DNA of 64,000 nt from Lagopus muta (taxonomy: Eukaryota > Chordata > Aves > Galliformes > Phasianidae), in assembly GCF_023343835.1 (NCBI RefSeq), contig NC_064437.1, positions 27,007,001 to 27,071,000 on the forward strand, given 5' to 3'. The notes below the pieces were generated by a model. The model made no database searches. It was not told where the DNA came from and saw nothing but the letters and a program-made list of their open reading frames with translations. Numbering within the stretch: the first letter of the stretch is position 1; every line of letters begins with the position of its first letter. A program made the translations under genes and the position numbers. Shown here in pieces: positions 26,301-39,100 of the stretch.

Positions 26301-28412
26301 TACTTCTCACTAGCCTTATGCCTCATTTAACTGATTCCAAAAGATTTGAGTCTTCTGTATCCAGCATGCATGCCCGTGTGCACATGTACAGGCATAATGT
26401 GCTTTATTTGTAAATCTGTATTATTCATCTCATTTCTTACTGCAAATGTGAACCAGATGTCTGAGGCTGCAGGGAAGAGAGGTCAGCTATTTTTCTCTAA
26501 CCTCTGTTCTTACTGGTCATCTGGAACACAAAAGTGTTCCCAGTAGTGGCTTTAAAAACAAGTTACAAATACAGGAAAGATCTCTCTTCCATGTCTTAAC
26601 CTGAAGATAACAGAAGAAGAGTAGAAATGGAACCTAAAAAGGGAAGGAATTTCTTCTTTAGGTCTCTACTCTAACATAATGCCCTCAGCATCTATCAAAC
26701 ATGACCACAGATCCCTAATTCATAATGGTGTTTAAAAGATTACCGGGCAGTAGCTATCATTGTCTTCAGTTACAGGAACCTATTCACCCCAAGTGACCTT
26801 ACTGGGTTCACACTGGTGCCTGTAGTACAAGTAGAAATTGATCTAGACCTTCTTGCACAGTGAATCTCTAACAGCAAAATTCTATTTGCTATGCAGAACT
26901 GAAATACAAGGGTGAGCAATATGCACTACCACTCCACAATAACTTTGATCTCAGATCCATGTGCTCCAAACTCCAAAGTGTTGTCCAGAGCATAGCAGCA
27001 TGCCTGTCTTTGAGTTAAGCAACTCTTGACATTAATGAGAAAAACAAGGCATTATGAATAAGTGGGCAGATTGCTTTGCTAAGCCACGTGTTCACAGGAA
27101 CAGGACCACAGCTGACATACACCTATTTTTCACAGTTTGATGAGGTTACTGCATACATTCAAATAATGGAAAGAACAGATGAACTGCTTTATAATGGAAA
27201 CACACGACTCAGTGACAGCCTAGCAAAAATCTACCCACCCTCTGAAGTGCATGGCATAATCTGCCAAGCTTCTCCAATGATCACTATTAGCCCATACTTG
27301 ATATGGTCCTACGTGGGTCACGTGCTTTGACCAGCTACAAAGCAACCTAAATCCGTGCTATGAGAAATATTCTAAAATAAGGTGTAAATAGAAGGAATAG
27401 GGAGCCATTCATTAGCTATAACTGATGGTGAAAAGCCGGGTCTGACTAAACCTGATGTTTTCTCAGAATTTTCTCTCTTTTTCATCCTCTTTGCCTGCTT
27501 CAGTCTTTGTCCCGGAATGTTTGTTTTAAAACATCTCCGTGCTCACCACTTTTTAAATTCGTCATAAACACAACAGGCTTTGTACTCATTTACCTCTTCT
27601 TTTCAGTGGAAACTTCAACTACTTGGGAAAATGTGCTCTTGACTGAGGCGCTCCTTCAATGAGATCTTGAAGATGCCTTTAAGGTGTACCTCATTCCTAC
27701 TGCTGTGTGGTGTGAAAATATCCCACAAGAGGGCACCAGACAGTGGGATCGCCTAAAATACCATCTAAAATAACACCCGAGAGGCTAAAGCAGCTTTTTT
27801 GCTCCTGAAGATCAGGAGCAAAGTAACCAACCACCAGCCAGGCCTTCAGTATACAAACACCAAATAGTAAGTTCCATGTTTCAATTTACACTTTGTTTGA
27901 AGTTTGCTCCTTCTGGTTCAGATCTCAAGTATGCAGGCATTGCTTCTACAAACATTGCCCCACTTCTTACTGCCATATTGATGTGCAGCTAATCTGTGCA
28001 GGAGACAGCTTTATTATAGGATAGTCTCAGTCTTCACAAGTTTTTCCCCAAACACCACCACCTTCTCTGCTTCACAGGACTTTGCTCTTATCTTTGAAAT
28101 ATATATATATTTACTGTAAAAAACTGTTTCAAAACACTTTGTGCAGAATTTCCCATATAGGAAGCCACACAGGATAGGTATTAATCACATATGATTATTT
28201 ACTGATGAGGATAAGACACTACAAACATGTTTGCTGAATAACAAATTAAAAAGTTGTAAAAATGGCTTTATGATGTCCCTATTTCTGTTCAAGTTACCTG
28301 TGCTAGGCACTGAGGCCAAAGCATTTTGTATTTCTGTCTGCTCTGAGACTACTTAGATCCTTCTCAAAGTATGTGTCAATTCTCCTTAGTTATTCTGAGG
28401 CAATGAAAAGGT

Positions 28413-28437
28413 AAACAAACAAACAAACAAACAAAAA
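28413..28437. repeat. (AAAC)n microsatellite
   Basis: Five to six tandem AAAC units followed by A-rich sequence. Confidence 0.9.
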
Positions 28438-31400
28438 CATCACAAAAGCAAGCAAACAAAAAAACCAAAAACCACCAGTAACTAAATAAAAAAGACCTTT
28501 TTCCTCTCAATACACTTTGTATAATCCAAAAGTAAGTAGTAAAAAAACAGTTGCAGGAGAAACAGATACTTCTGGATTCTTAGCCTCATTTCTGTCCTCT
28601 TCCCTTTTTGTAAGAGAAAAAGAGAAAGGTGACTGCAGGAATACCTACAGTTCCAACAAAACATTTCAAAAGGTCACCCTTTGCAAATCTTACAGAGAAA
28701 CGTTAAGCCATTGAAGCAAAGGCACAAGATTCATTTGTAATTATTTTGAAATAACTGCTTAATTGCAGAAGCCTCTGCATAGCACAATAAAGAGAATCAA
28801 AAAACCCAACATTTAAGTCTGTAGAAAAGAAACACCAGCACGGTTGGAGATCCAAGTCTCGGTAAGAGGTTCTGGCACACTCCAGAACTGCATGGATTTG
28901 TTACTAGTGATTTAGGGGAACTTCTTTGTAAGAACACCACCAAACCCAAGTGCTTCTGCTGTGGGTTTTCCCTTTGCTGTCAACTTACACCATGAAGTTC
29001 AGACCTGGTAATTTGGCACCCTGGAAAACACAGTGGGCCTGAGTCATTCTGTCCAAGAGTAGGAGTAGAGAAATTCCTACCGCAGTGTCCCCACTATAAT
29101 TATTTTTGTTGTGGGGGTGTTTTTCTCTCCTGCCTTCATATGGAAACTAACTCACTGCTGCTGCTTTCTGGCCTCTTCATCATCGCTCACGTAGTACAAG
29201 TTGCTTTGGGTGCTAAAATATACTTTGCACCGCAGGAATTTTGTCGTGCAAATTTTGCCATTCATTCATACCTTTGCAAGCAAAAACAGTGCTAACACAA
29301 ATTAGCCCAGACCCCTAGCTGTGACACTAGTGGGAAGTGTGCTGTGAGGTGTGGGACTTTGTACTGCAGGAAGAGAAGAAAGGATTACACATCTTTTGCG
29401 TGTGGCTACAGGAGAACAGAAGAAGGTCAGTGGTAGCATGTCAGCCACACACATTCTCTAATCTCCCACAAAGGGAACAAAAACACTCAGTGGGAAAGTG
29501 AAGGACTCTCCCAGCACTAAGCTTAATATTAAGCTAACTTAATAGAAGCATTAAGTCTTAGAGCAGTTACAACACAGAGTGGAAATAAGCTGGACAAGAG
29601 GAATAAGTACTGCCCTATCAGAGATGAAATTGCTAGTGAATCAAAGCCAAAAAGTTCACTGTATTCTCAATGAACAGCTTAACGCAGAAGGAAGAAGGAC
29701 CAGGCAGCTGCTTTCACTTGCTAGTCTGCACCAGCACATCATAAACTAGCCACAGTCACACCTACGTTGGGGCACCTGGATGACTGTAAATACTGTAAAT
29801 ACAGGCAGATAAACAGCTTCTGTCCATTCAGTTATGATGTTCTCTCTTGTATGTGCTGACAAAGAACAATTATTACCTTTGTTGAGGCTAAACAAATTTA
29901 CTGTTATGATTGCCTTCAGAAGCATGCAGTTTAATGATGTTATGAGAATAGTGAAAATACCAAATACCAAACACTGCTGAATGACTACCAGTAGTACCAC
30001 TACTGGTACAGACTACTGTTTTGTCAAGAGCTGCATGATTGTAGGGTTTTTGGGTTTTTTTTGTACTTACACTGGGATGGTTTACATCAGTTCAACTACA
30101 GTAGCTATTAGAATTGAAATATTTTTTCCAACATCCACTCTCACCTTTTATTACAGAAAGTGCTAGAGAACATGGCCTGATATTCACCATCAAGACTGGT
30201 GAAAGACTTTATGCTACTGGTGCTCAAAGTCTGTTTCCATTCTGCACACTGCTTATGAAGTACATTGTAGTCCTGAGTTGATATAAGATGTTAAGGTCAG
30301 ATACATCAACATACATAGGGGATACACTGAGAGGATCTTTGTAAACAGGATGTTTACTACGTTATTACCTGCTCCCAACTCTGCTGTTCCTAGCTTATCC
30401 AGGGCTATCTTTGTTTCAAGTGCCCAAATGCTGGCTACATGCTGGTCTTGAGTGGCTTTTTTTGAAAGCAAGAGCTTTATAATAGTGAATTACTGAAGAT
30501 CCCCTGATGATCTGTGAGTACTGATAAAGCAGATAGAATCCCTAATTTGTGAATTTTGAGTAACATAGTTTCTGCTACAACTCCCATTTCTACTCACTAC
30601 TTTCCTGAGTAGTTAATATGCCTTGGTTTTCTCCTTCCCACTTATTTTTGTGTACAAGTTTCAAATAAAGCCACTGTCTTCAAACATGATCTAGATTACA
30701 GAAGAGCTGACCTTTTTCTGACACACACTGTTTTCAATGCGTACACAAACAAGAGTCCAGAATGTGTGGCACATCTCTGGAACAGATAACAAGCCTACAT
30801 CTCTGGATGTGTAATACAGCTGAGCATAACAGACTACACTCTGTTAACAAGAGTATGCAGAGTAATTCCCTACACTTATCTTCAAGATGTCCATCTGAAT
30901 GTTGCATAAAGTGATATAACTTCACCCTTGCTAAGTTATCTATTACTTTGAGTATAATAAACTTACCTACAGCCAGAGAGCCCTGCTTCAAACATGATGT
31001 CTGTATGAGAATGAACTTAAGGAAAGGGCTTAATCCCTGCCTTCATCATACCTTTGTGATGCTCTCACGATCCAGTGAAGGGTACATGGCAGTTACAGGC
31101 ACACTGCAGCAATATCACCACTCAGTATAGGGCAGACAAGTGTAACAGTGTACCTGGGGCACCGCCAATGACCTTACCTCCTCTTACCAATCCACTGCCA
31201 GCTTATTTTTCCCTCATTACCTAGCAATATGGACATTTTCTACTTTCCGTCACATTTTATGTTATTTACTGTTCTCTGGCTACAGACTGGGAAAATGGGA
31301 GCACTTTATTTTCCATTTTCTTCTCTATTTATACTAGTTTCTAAAAGGCAGTGAATGGGTGACCTTCAATCACTTCAGCGGGTAATAAATATTTTACCTG

Positions 31401-31669
31401 GAAGGAGGACGTGGAAACAGCATGTCTCAGTTGACCGGAGTAATTTTCTTTACAATTCTTTTGTTGCCACAAGGAGCAGAATAAAAGTTTCCATTACACA
31501 AGGAACACTGGAAGCCACAAGCTGATGAAAGCTATCTCAGCTATCATGCAGCAGTTTTCTTTTTCTACCTTCTGCAGAAAAAGCTTTCTGCAAAGAAAGG
31601 AAATGCTCACAAAGGCTTGAAATACAATATTATCCACATCCTAAGCTTTCTTATCTGCACTGTGAGTGC

Positions 31670-31852
31670 AGAATCACAGAATGATGGGATAACGTGGTCT
31701 GGAGGGGACCTCAGGAGCTCCCTGCCCTCCATGGCTCAGCTCTGGGGTCAGATCAGATTGCTGAGGGCTTGAGCCACCTGAGACTTGGAAATCTTCAAGT
31801 CTTCCAAGGCTGAGGACAGGACATCCTCCCTGGACAACCTATGACTCCTTGA
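31670..31852 (-). mobile_element. CR1-like fragment, diverged
   Basis: It starts 'gcagaatcacagaatgatgg' with 'ggtctggaggggacctcagg', consistent with an old inverted CR1 3' end. Downstream similarity fades quickly. Confidence 0.65.
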
Positions 31853-33114
31853 ATGGATAATGTAATAAATATAAAACAAAATCAAATAAATATTCTCATG
31901 AATACGGTGACTTGGATACCACTGGCCTAACATCATCAATGGTGTTGAATTTCTTTTTGTGTACCTTTGTGTACCCGTTTGTTAGTCCATGTGCCTCTGT
32001 GTTTCTTCTTCTGCATTTCACTAAATGTTCCCAAAGCACTTCTTACCACTCCATCCTCATTAGATCTGCCTTCCTTATAACTTCATGCTTTTATTTTGCA
32101 AATCTTGTTTTTATATCCTTCGATATATAGGGCTGTTTTATCTCACAGCAGCTTTACATGAACTGTTTCACTCACCCCAGAGCTGCAGGCCCGCAGCGAG
32201 GCTGCTTTCCCCGCAGGGTGCTTGCTGGCAGCTTGGCAGAAGCCTTCCCTTCTTCGTTGCTGATATGCAGCTGAAAGCAGGAAAATTTCAGTCATTAATT
32301 CTGCCTCGTTTCATTTTGTCTAGAAGCAGAGATCTTTCTGAACCTTTCTATGCTATCGTTGGATGCCAACACTGAAAAAGCCCATCCGAGCCCACCTGGG
32401 AAGGAAGTGGGCTAGGAACATCACAGCGGAGCGTTGAACCCAGCTCCTGTCTGAATCCTTCTGAGGTGCAGGGTGGAGATCTGCCCTGCAGAGAGCACAG
32501 CGATGGCACTGCTGGCTCCTGACTGCATTCCTGTGGGGATCTCCGACAGGGCGCTGCATAGGTCGGTTGTATGAGAGATATCAGAGATGTAGAACCACGA
32601 GGAGGAAACCGGTATGTGCCAGAACTTCTGAAAAGTAACAGAAGCGTTGCAAGGAGCGACAAAAGCCAAACCAGAGCCACCCTCTAGCATCCCAGCCGTG
32701 CTAAAGTTAACGGTAACTCGCCCCGAGATGCCAGCAGCTGTCTTTTCAACGTATAGAGCATAAGGACAGCCGCTCATTTCGTCTCACCGCCTCTCAGCGG
32801 GACTGAAGCACCCGGTGCAGCTGAAGGAGCACTTTCAGGTTTTAAGACCACCGGGAGCGGCGGACGTTCCCTCAGCCGGACAGGGACCCCCCGCGCCCGT
32901 TCTCTTCGCAGGGCAGGCAGGGGGCAGCCCGAGGCCGAGCGGGCACGCAGAGGGCGGCGGTGGGCGCCGGCACGGCCCGACGCGGGGGGAAGCGGCGGGG
33001 CGAGAGGCGGGGAAAGCGGCTCCCCGCCGGGCAAGGAAAGCGGCCCCGCGCCCGCGGCTCTGGCCGCGCTCCCCCTGCCCAGCCCCGGCCATGAATATGT
33101 AACTCCCCTCTATT

Positions 33115-33202
33115 TCCCGAGCTCCATTGCGGAGCTGCCGCTCGCCATATTGTGCTGCCGGCGCTGCGGCTTCTCTGCCGGTGGGAGCAAACGGCGGCAG
33201 CG
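33115..33202 (+). other. RNF2: RNF2 exon 1 (noncoding 5'UTR), putative
   Basis: A consensus donor (GGCAGCG then GTGAGCG) lies at 33,202/33,203 in the CpG island. The sequence before it resembles vertebrate RNF2 leader sequence from memory ('gcggcttctctgccggtggg'). Vertebrate RNF2 has a noncoding first exon and starts translation in exon 2, which fits the 9.4-kb gap to the ATG exon here. The transcription start is a guess, so the left boundary is approximate. Confidence 0.6.
33144..33151 (+). promoter_or_regulatory. YY1-type motif in RNF2 leader
   Basis: GCCATATT matches the YY1/PHO core (GCCATNTT) and sits close to the presumed start site, where YY1 elements commonly act in TATA-less promoters. 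Motif match only. Confidence 0.45.
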
Positions 33203-33252
33203 GTGAGCGCGGGGCGGCGGGCGGGAAGGAGGAAGGGAGGGAAGAAGGCTGG

Positions 33253-33384
33253 GTGCTGGTGCTGGTGCTGGTGCTGGTGCTGGTGCTGGTGCTGGTGCTG
33301 GTGCTGGTGCTGGTGCTGGTGCTGGTGCTGGTGCTGGTGCTGGTGCTGGTGCTGGTGCTGGTGCTGGTGCTGGTGCTGGTGCTG
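33253..33384. repeat. Perfect (GTGCTG)22 hexanucleotide array
   Basis: Twenty-two uninterrupted GTGCTG units (132 bp) lie 50 bp downstream of the RNF2 exon 1 donor, inside the CpG island. It reads as Val-Leu or Cys-Trp repeats on the plus strand and His-Gln or Ala-Pro on the minus strand. The lack of interruptions implies recent expansion or homogenisation. Confidence 0.98.
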
Positions 33385-34436
33385 GGGGCGGCCGGGACCT
33401 GCTCCGACCCTCACCCGCGGGGCTGGGCACCGCGCTGAGGCAGGGCTGCTACGGCGATCTGCGCTCGGAGCCGCCCGCGGTCAGGTTCGGTCCCTCCGCT
33501 TTGCCCTAGGTGACACGGGGCTGCGGCAGGGCGGAGATCGGCGCTGCTGCGATGGATCCCTGGCGGCTCCGCGTCCCGGCACCCGCGCACGGAGCCGAGG
33601 AGGGCTGCCCGGGCTGTGTCACGGCGTCACGCCGGCGCGCGGAGCCACAGCCGGCAGCCCCGGCCCCTTATCGCGTTGTCGGCGCGAGGTGCGTGGCGCG
33701 AGGTGCGTGCCGTGCGGCTCTGCCTGTTGCCCTTTTGTCTCCGCGAAGCCTGCTCTTGCGGGACCTGCGGAGCCCTGGGCCCTCCGGTGCTGCCCCGCAG
33801 CGCGCTGCGTGTGAAAGGGGCGCTGAGCCGCGTGTGGGATGTTAGCCGTGAGCTGTTGGCTTATGGAGCGTGACTGGCTCAGCCGAGCGTCTGAAATGCA
33901 GTATTTCAGTCCGATAAATCAGAATGCAGCCCCGTGTGGAAGCGGCCGCAGCTCTATCTGTGTGGTAGCTGTGTGTTGCATGCGGGCTTTTAAGGATTAA
34001 AGGGAATCGCTTGCGTGTGGAAAACCGGCTGGTGTGTGGATGAAATCATTTTTGCCTGGGGAGAGCTCTTCAATCAAACGTGCCATTCGTTCAGTGATGA
34101 GGAATTGATTTGTCATAGGAGTGCCCTCAAAAGGTGCTGTCGTTTTTATTCACCTGTGTTTTCATTAAGAAACTTTTGTAATGAGAGGATTTGATGTTCT
34201 TTCATGTCAGAGCTGGCGTTCAGCTTGTCAGCTGTGACAGAGGACACGGCTGAGCAGAATCTGGTATCTTTGGAAATGTGCTGCGTGAGGGATCAGCGCT
34301 GTCAGTTCCTCCAGGTGGAAGGAATTATTACCACATGAATGCTGGCCGTATCTGCACTATCAGTACCAAGCTTTGTGTCTTCATCAGGCTTCAGTGCTGG
34401 GATTCAAGTAATCCCAGGGCTTTCTTAGAGGTCATT

Positions 34437-34640
34437 TTCACACACACGGTGGTGAGGCACTGGAACAGGTTGCCCAAGGAGGTTGTGGATGCCCCATCCC
34501 TGCAGGCATTCAAGGCCAGGCTGGATGTGGCTCTGGGCAGCCTGGTCTGCTGGTTGGTGACCCTGCACATAGCAGGGGGTTGGAACCGGATGATCATTGT
34601 GGTTCTTTTCTACCCAGCCCATTCTATAATTCTATGATTG
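34437..34640 (+). mobile_element. CR1 LINE 3' fragment
   Basis: A forward CR1: 'gaggcactggaacaggttgc', 'attcaaggccaggctggatg' and 'cctggtctgctggttggtga', ending 'ccattctataattctatga'. Confidence 0.93.
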
Positions 34641-35836
34641 GCTCTGGGAGTGATGGTTAAGAAATGCCTCATTTTCTGCATTCACCTTCATAACAGCAGG
34701 ATGCAGTGATGCAGTTACTTTATCGGTACTCCTGTATGTTCTAGGGGGATGTCTGGCAATGTGTGGAGCAGAGGAACTTATTTGGGCATTTTTGATGAAC
34801 AGTGCAGAGTTCTGGTGATTTTGAGTCTTTTTTATCATGAAAGAGCAGTGTGGTGGGTATCTGTTGTACAGCTGTCTGTTTTAAACATGAAGTAGCTGTT
34901 GGGATGCACAAATTTCTTCAGCTTCTCTTGAACATTTCTCTTTCTTTCCCCCATGCTTTTTCATTGTTACTTAAATGCCCTTTACCAATTTTTGCTGACT
35001 AGGACAGCAGTTCAGCAACGGTACAAAGAAAGAGGTTGGAGAATGCACATTGCTGAGCCTAAATTTCATTCTGTTTGTTGGTGAAGATAAGTGGCCTTAA
35101 ATTCCTCATTTCCTGAGGAATGAGCAGAGTTCAGTATTGTGGAGCTGTTCAGACTTGTTGGGATGGGGAGGTATTTTAGGAATTACTGTCTGCCTTCCCT
35201 CTCTTGTGAGAGGGAGAGCTCTCCCAAGCTGCAGGAAGCTGACAGCAGCGTTCTGCCAACTAACTGAAAATCTCATCTGTTCCTTACTCTGCACCACTCA
35301 GGTATAAAAGTAAACTATTTTGGATGCTTACCGGTTTTAAGTTGTGTAAGTATTGCTCTTGTATTACTGTTTATAAAGTACAGAGCTTTATTTGAGAGAG
35401 AAATAACTTGTTAGCTGTCACCCAGCTTCCGAGGGAAGCTGCATGCCAGTGTTACAATGTGGTTTCTGTGCATCTATTGTAGGTCAATCATGTGTGGGAT
35501 TGCTGCACTCTTTTTTTTTTTTTTTTGTCTCACAAAGCTTGTGGGGGGTTTATTTTGTGTTTGTTAACAACCAAGTAGAGGAAGCCATCTTTTGTTGTTA
35601 CCCAGGAAATTAGGTCGCTATTAGTTGTGATTAGCTTCCCTGACTGCTAAGTGGGCGAGCAATTCCTTGTGGCTCACGAACATATCCCTGGAAGAAATGA
35701 AAAACAAGTGTATTCCTTGACCTGATATTCTCAAAATTTCTCCCACAACATGAGCTCATCAGAAATCCGTGACTTCCTGCCATTTTATTAATGTAATGTG
35801 ATGGATAGTAAGTATGTTATATGCTGAAGAGAAGGA

Positions 35837-36175
35837 TCACAGAATCACAGAATGGTCTGGGTTGGAAGGGACCTCAAGGATCACGAATCTCCAGCCCCCT
35901 GCCACAGGCAGGACCACCAACCTCCACATTCAATACCAGCCCAGGCTGCCCCATTCAAGCTGGCCTTGAACACCTCCAGGGATGGACGGGGCATCCACAG
36001 CCTCTGGGCAGCTGTTCCAGCACCTCACCACTCACAGTTAAGAACTTCCCCCTGACATCCAACCTAAATCTTCCCTCCCTCAAGTTAAAACCATTTCCCC
36101 TTGTCCTGCAGTTATCAACCCTTTCAAAGAGTTGATTCCCCTCCTGTTTATAGGCTCCCTTTAGGTACTGAAAGA
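35837..36175 (-). mobile_element. CR1 LINE fragment
   Basis: Inverted CR1 starting 'gatcacagaatcacagaatg', then 'ggttggaagggacctcaagg', 'cagctgttccagcacctcac' and 'aagaacttccccctgacat'. It is relatively young, judged by low divergence. Confidence 0.93.
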
Positions 36176-39100
36176 ATGACCAGGTGGCTGACTCTGGGTG
36201 GTCCCAGAGGCTCAGGGAAAGCAGCATGCCTCATTTATGGCATGTTTGTTTTGAGCCTGTGCAGATTTTCTTGCAGCAGCATGGACCTGTGCCCTGAGAC
36301 AGAACGGCCTGCTAAAGGAGTGGCTGAGTGGGTGTCTGTGTTAACTGTTGTTGAAATCACAAATTGGGAAGAAATCAAATTGCATTGGTTTCCTAGTGGA
36401 AGTGGGAGAGGACCTCGCTTCTGAATCACTGCAGTCAGAGTCTGGTGTGGTCATTTCTAAGTGTGAGCACCTTGCTGGTGCGTGAGCCTTCTGCCTTGGC
36501 TCCTGCAATGGCCAGGGCAGCCGCTGTGGTGGATAGGAGCAATTCTCTAACAGATGAGATGTGGAAGTAATATACCATGCTCCTGTTTCTTGTTGTCCTT
36601 TGAAGGCTTTGCTTGTGTTCACAGTAATGCAGAGTCCAGGTCTGGATGCTGAGGGCACCGAACAGCGCTCTGATGGTGAGGAAGGAGTCTGGAAGTTCGG
36701 GCCATGCTTCCTTCAGGCAGGAGGTGTGGTCTGGGGGCCTGCTCTGCAAGGTGAAATTCAATCCATGTTTGTTATCATCACCAAAATTTGGTTCACTTGC
36801 TCAGCAGAAAACAGCTGAGGGGTTTTCTGGAGACCTTGCTTGTGGAGATGGGAAAGTTTGTTTGAACTGTAATGTTAGCATGTTCATGGGACTTCTGTTA
36901 AAACGTACAGCAAAGTAAGGGACAAACAACAGGGCTATTGAAGTCACTGAGCTTAACCCTCAGCATATAGGGTGGCCAGTTCTCCCTTTCTGCAGCTGTT
37001 ATTTCGGGGAGTGAGCAAGAAATTGGTCAAGCTCATGAAATGTGCCAGCAGTGCCGCGAGGGTTAGAAAGCACCATAGAAATGAAAGCCCTGAAACAGAG
37101 TTCTGTGGCCAGGGGTACATCCACCGTAGCAGGATGTGCGCTGTTTTGATAGAATTGCATGCATGTAAAGGCTGTCTTCTGCTGCAGACTCTGAGGGTCA
37201 CTGCACCATGGTTGTGTTAGCAGCATCAAAAATGCATGTTCTTGTCAGTGTGGAAATAATGAGGTGCTAAATTACACCTTGGTAATGAGTGTTGTTCTTA
37301 TATCAATTGTTGGTAAAGGTTTTTGGCACACTTGGTGTCATTAAGGTCAAGTGCCTGTCTGATTTATTGACTCACATCAGCAGGGAAAGGAACACAGCTC
37401 CATTTTTCAGTCCTTGCAGAAGGCGCTGGTGTTAGATGGTATTTTGGTACTCATATTAGACAAGATATAAATGGTGTGTAAAGAGTGAGTATCAGTTTGT
37501 TTTAGCTGTAATGGTCTGAATAATATGTTACATTAAGACAGTGGGCAGTGTAGACTTTTATTATTATTTTGTACCACAAAATGAAACTCTTTTTACTTAA
37601 TCCCTCCAATATAGAGAAGACTCAGGCTTTTTAGTTAATGAATAGCTTGGATTTGCAGTGTGATGAATTTGTGTAGCATTTGTAGGCATGGCAGCCAGAG
37701 AAGGATAGGTGTTCCAGTGAATTCTGCACTACCTGGGGGCAAGAGGTGCAGAGAGCTCTCTGGAAATGGTCATCTTGTGTAGTGCAATGTTTATACCTCA
37801 GCAGATGTTCAGGAGGGCGTAGAACAGATGTAAATAACGTTCACACTAAGGATTGAGGCTATGGACAATAACGAGGTGATCCCTGAGGCAGCATGAAATG
37901 GCAACTGATGTCTCTAGCAAGGAATACAGAGTACGTCAGAATAGTCTGGAACTGGAGTGTCAGCTGTGTAAGAGCAGTGTGCACAGACATGCGGAGCTTG
38001 TGCTTTGTTTTACTCTCTTGCTATAAATACACTGAGAAACACTGACTTTAAATCACATACTTCTGTCACATCCAGCATGTGACTGTTCTTCAGACTGTGA
38101 CAAAACAGCCGTGACCATGCCCAAAATTCTTCATTTGTTGCTTTTTATTTATTTATTTTTTATGCTCTGGCATCTAGCATGGGAGGATTGTCTCTTTTTT
38201 GGTCACTTCTACTAGCATGAGCTTCACTGGATTGTTCCTTAGGTGTAAAAGTAGATAGCAGCTGGTTTATAGGGGGTCATAGCACAAATGTTACCTTAGG
38301 CTAGAATGAGCAGCTTGACAGCCAGATTGGAGATGCTGCTGTGATCTGTGGATCAGTTCATTTCAGTGCCAGTAAATGGTGAATAACTACAAGATACTGT
38401 GTCTTAAGGCACCAGGCAATTCACTTTCCTCTTCAGGAGAATAAATACGAGGAAGAAGCTATGAAATGGCTTCTGCTAGCAAGCTCTGTATTTCAGAAAT
38501 GCTGATGTCGTCTGACTGGGAGCCTGCTGTGGCTTTCTTAATGACACTGTGTCAGTTGTTGCTAGTAGGATTTTCTTATGTTGATGAGAAATGCCTGTTG
38601 AGTGTATAGGATAGGTGATGGGAAAATGGGATTTGGAACTTGTTACTGAGAAAACTGAAAACTGAGTGGTGTTATTGCAGGGAACAGTCACACTGGGAAA
38701 CCTGTAGTGCTGTGCCTTGGGTTTCTCTGCCTTTCTTGGCTTTGTGGCTGCTCTGGGATGTCTTTGAGTCCGTTGTCTTGAATTAATTATGACTTATTTC
38801 TTTCTCTTGAATGGCAGTTCTGTAGGGCAGAAATGAGGTGGTGTGCCTGCTAGCTGCTCCCTGCAGGCTGAAAGCTTTGGATTTTTCTGTTGGACTGCCT
38901 AAAAAGGTAGGGCTTTGTAATTCTTGCTTTGGGAATAACCGTAGCTTCCCTAATCTTTATGTACTTCCAGTGCTGAGTGTGTTCAAACAGCACCTCATGT
39001 GATCTAATCTGTTCCTGATTCAAACTTTGTTATTGAAAGTAACAGAACAGAAGGAACACATCTGAACCTTCCTAGGGTGATCTTTCCCGTGGCTTCCACA

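Larger units (their letters stand above)
12211..32849. other. Intergenic region between NIBAN1 and RNF2
   Basis: About 20.6 kb with no exon I can support on either strand. It holds six CR1 fragments, several poly-A or poly-T runs (for example 15,103-15,122, 18,104-18,118, 22,718-22,742 and 25,371-25,392) and an AAAC microsatellite. All open frames are short and without recognised homology. Distal regulatory elements may be present but cannot be recognised without alignment. Confidence 0.7.
32850..33850. promoter_or_regulatory. RNF2: CpG island and promoter of RNF2
   Basis: About 1 kb of CpG-dense sequence surrounds the putative noncoding exon 1 of RNF2. No TATA box is seen. A YY1-type element lies in the presumed exon 1, a perfect hexanucleotide array begins 50 bp after the exon 1 donor, and a 14-bp tandem duplication sits at 33,681-33,708. 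Open frames on both strands through this segment are GC-composition artefacts. Confidence 0.85.

Noticed and set aside
32872-33814. Several long frames around the RNF2 CpG island, including His-Gln, Ala-Pro and Cys-Trp repeats
   Set aside because: They come from high GC content and the GTGCTG array. No splice-consistent coding evidence or homology.
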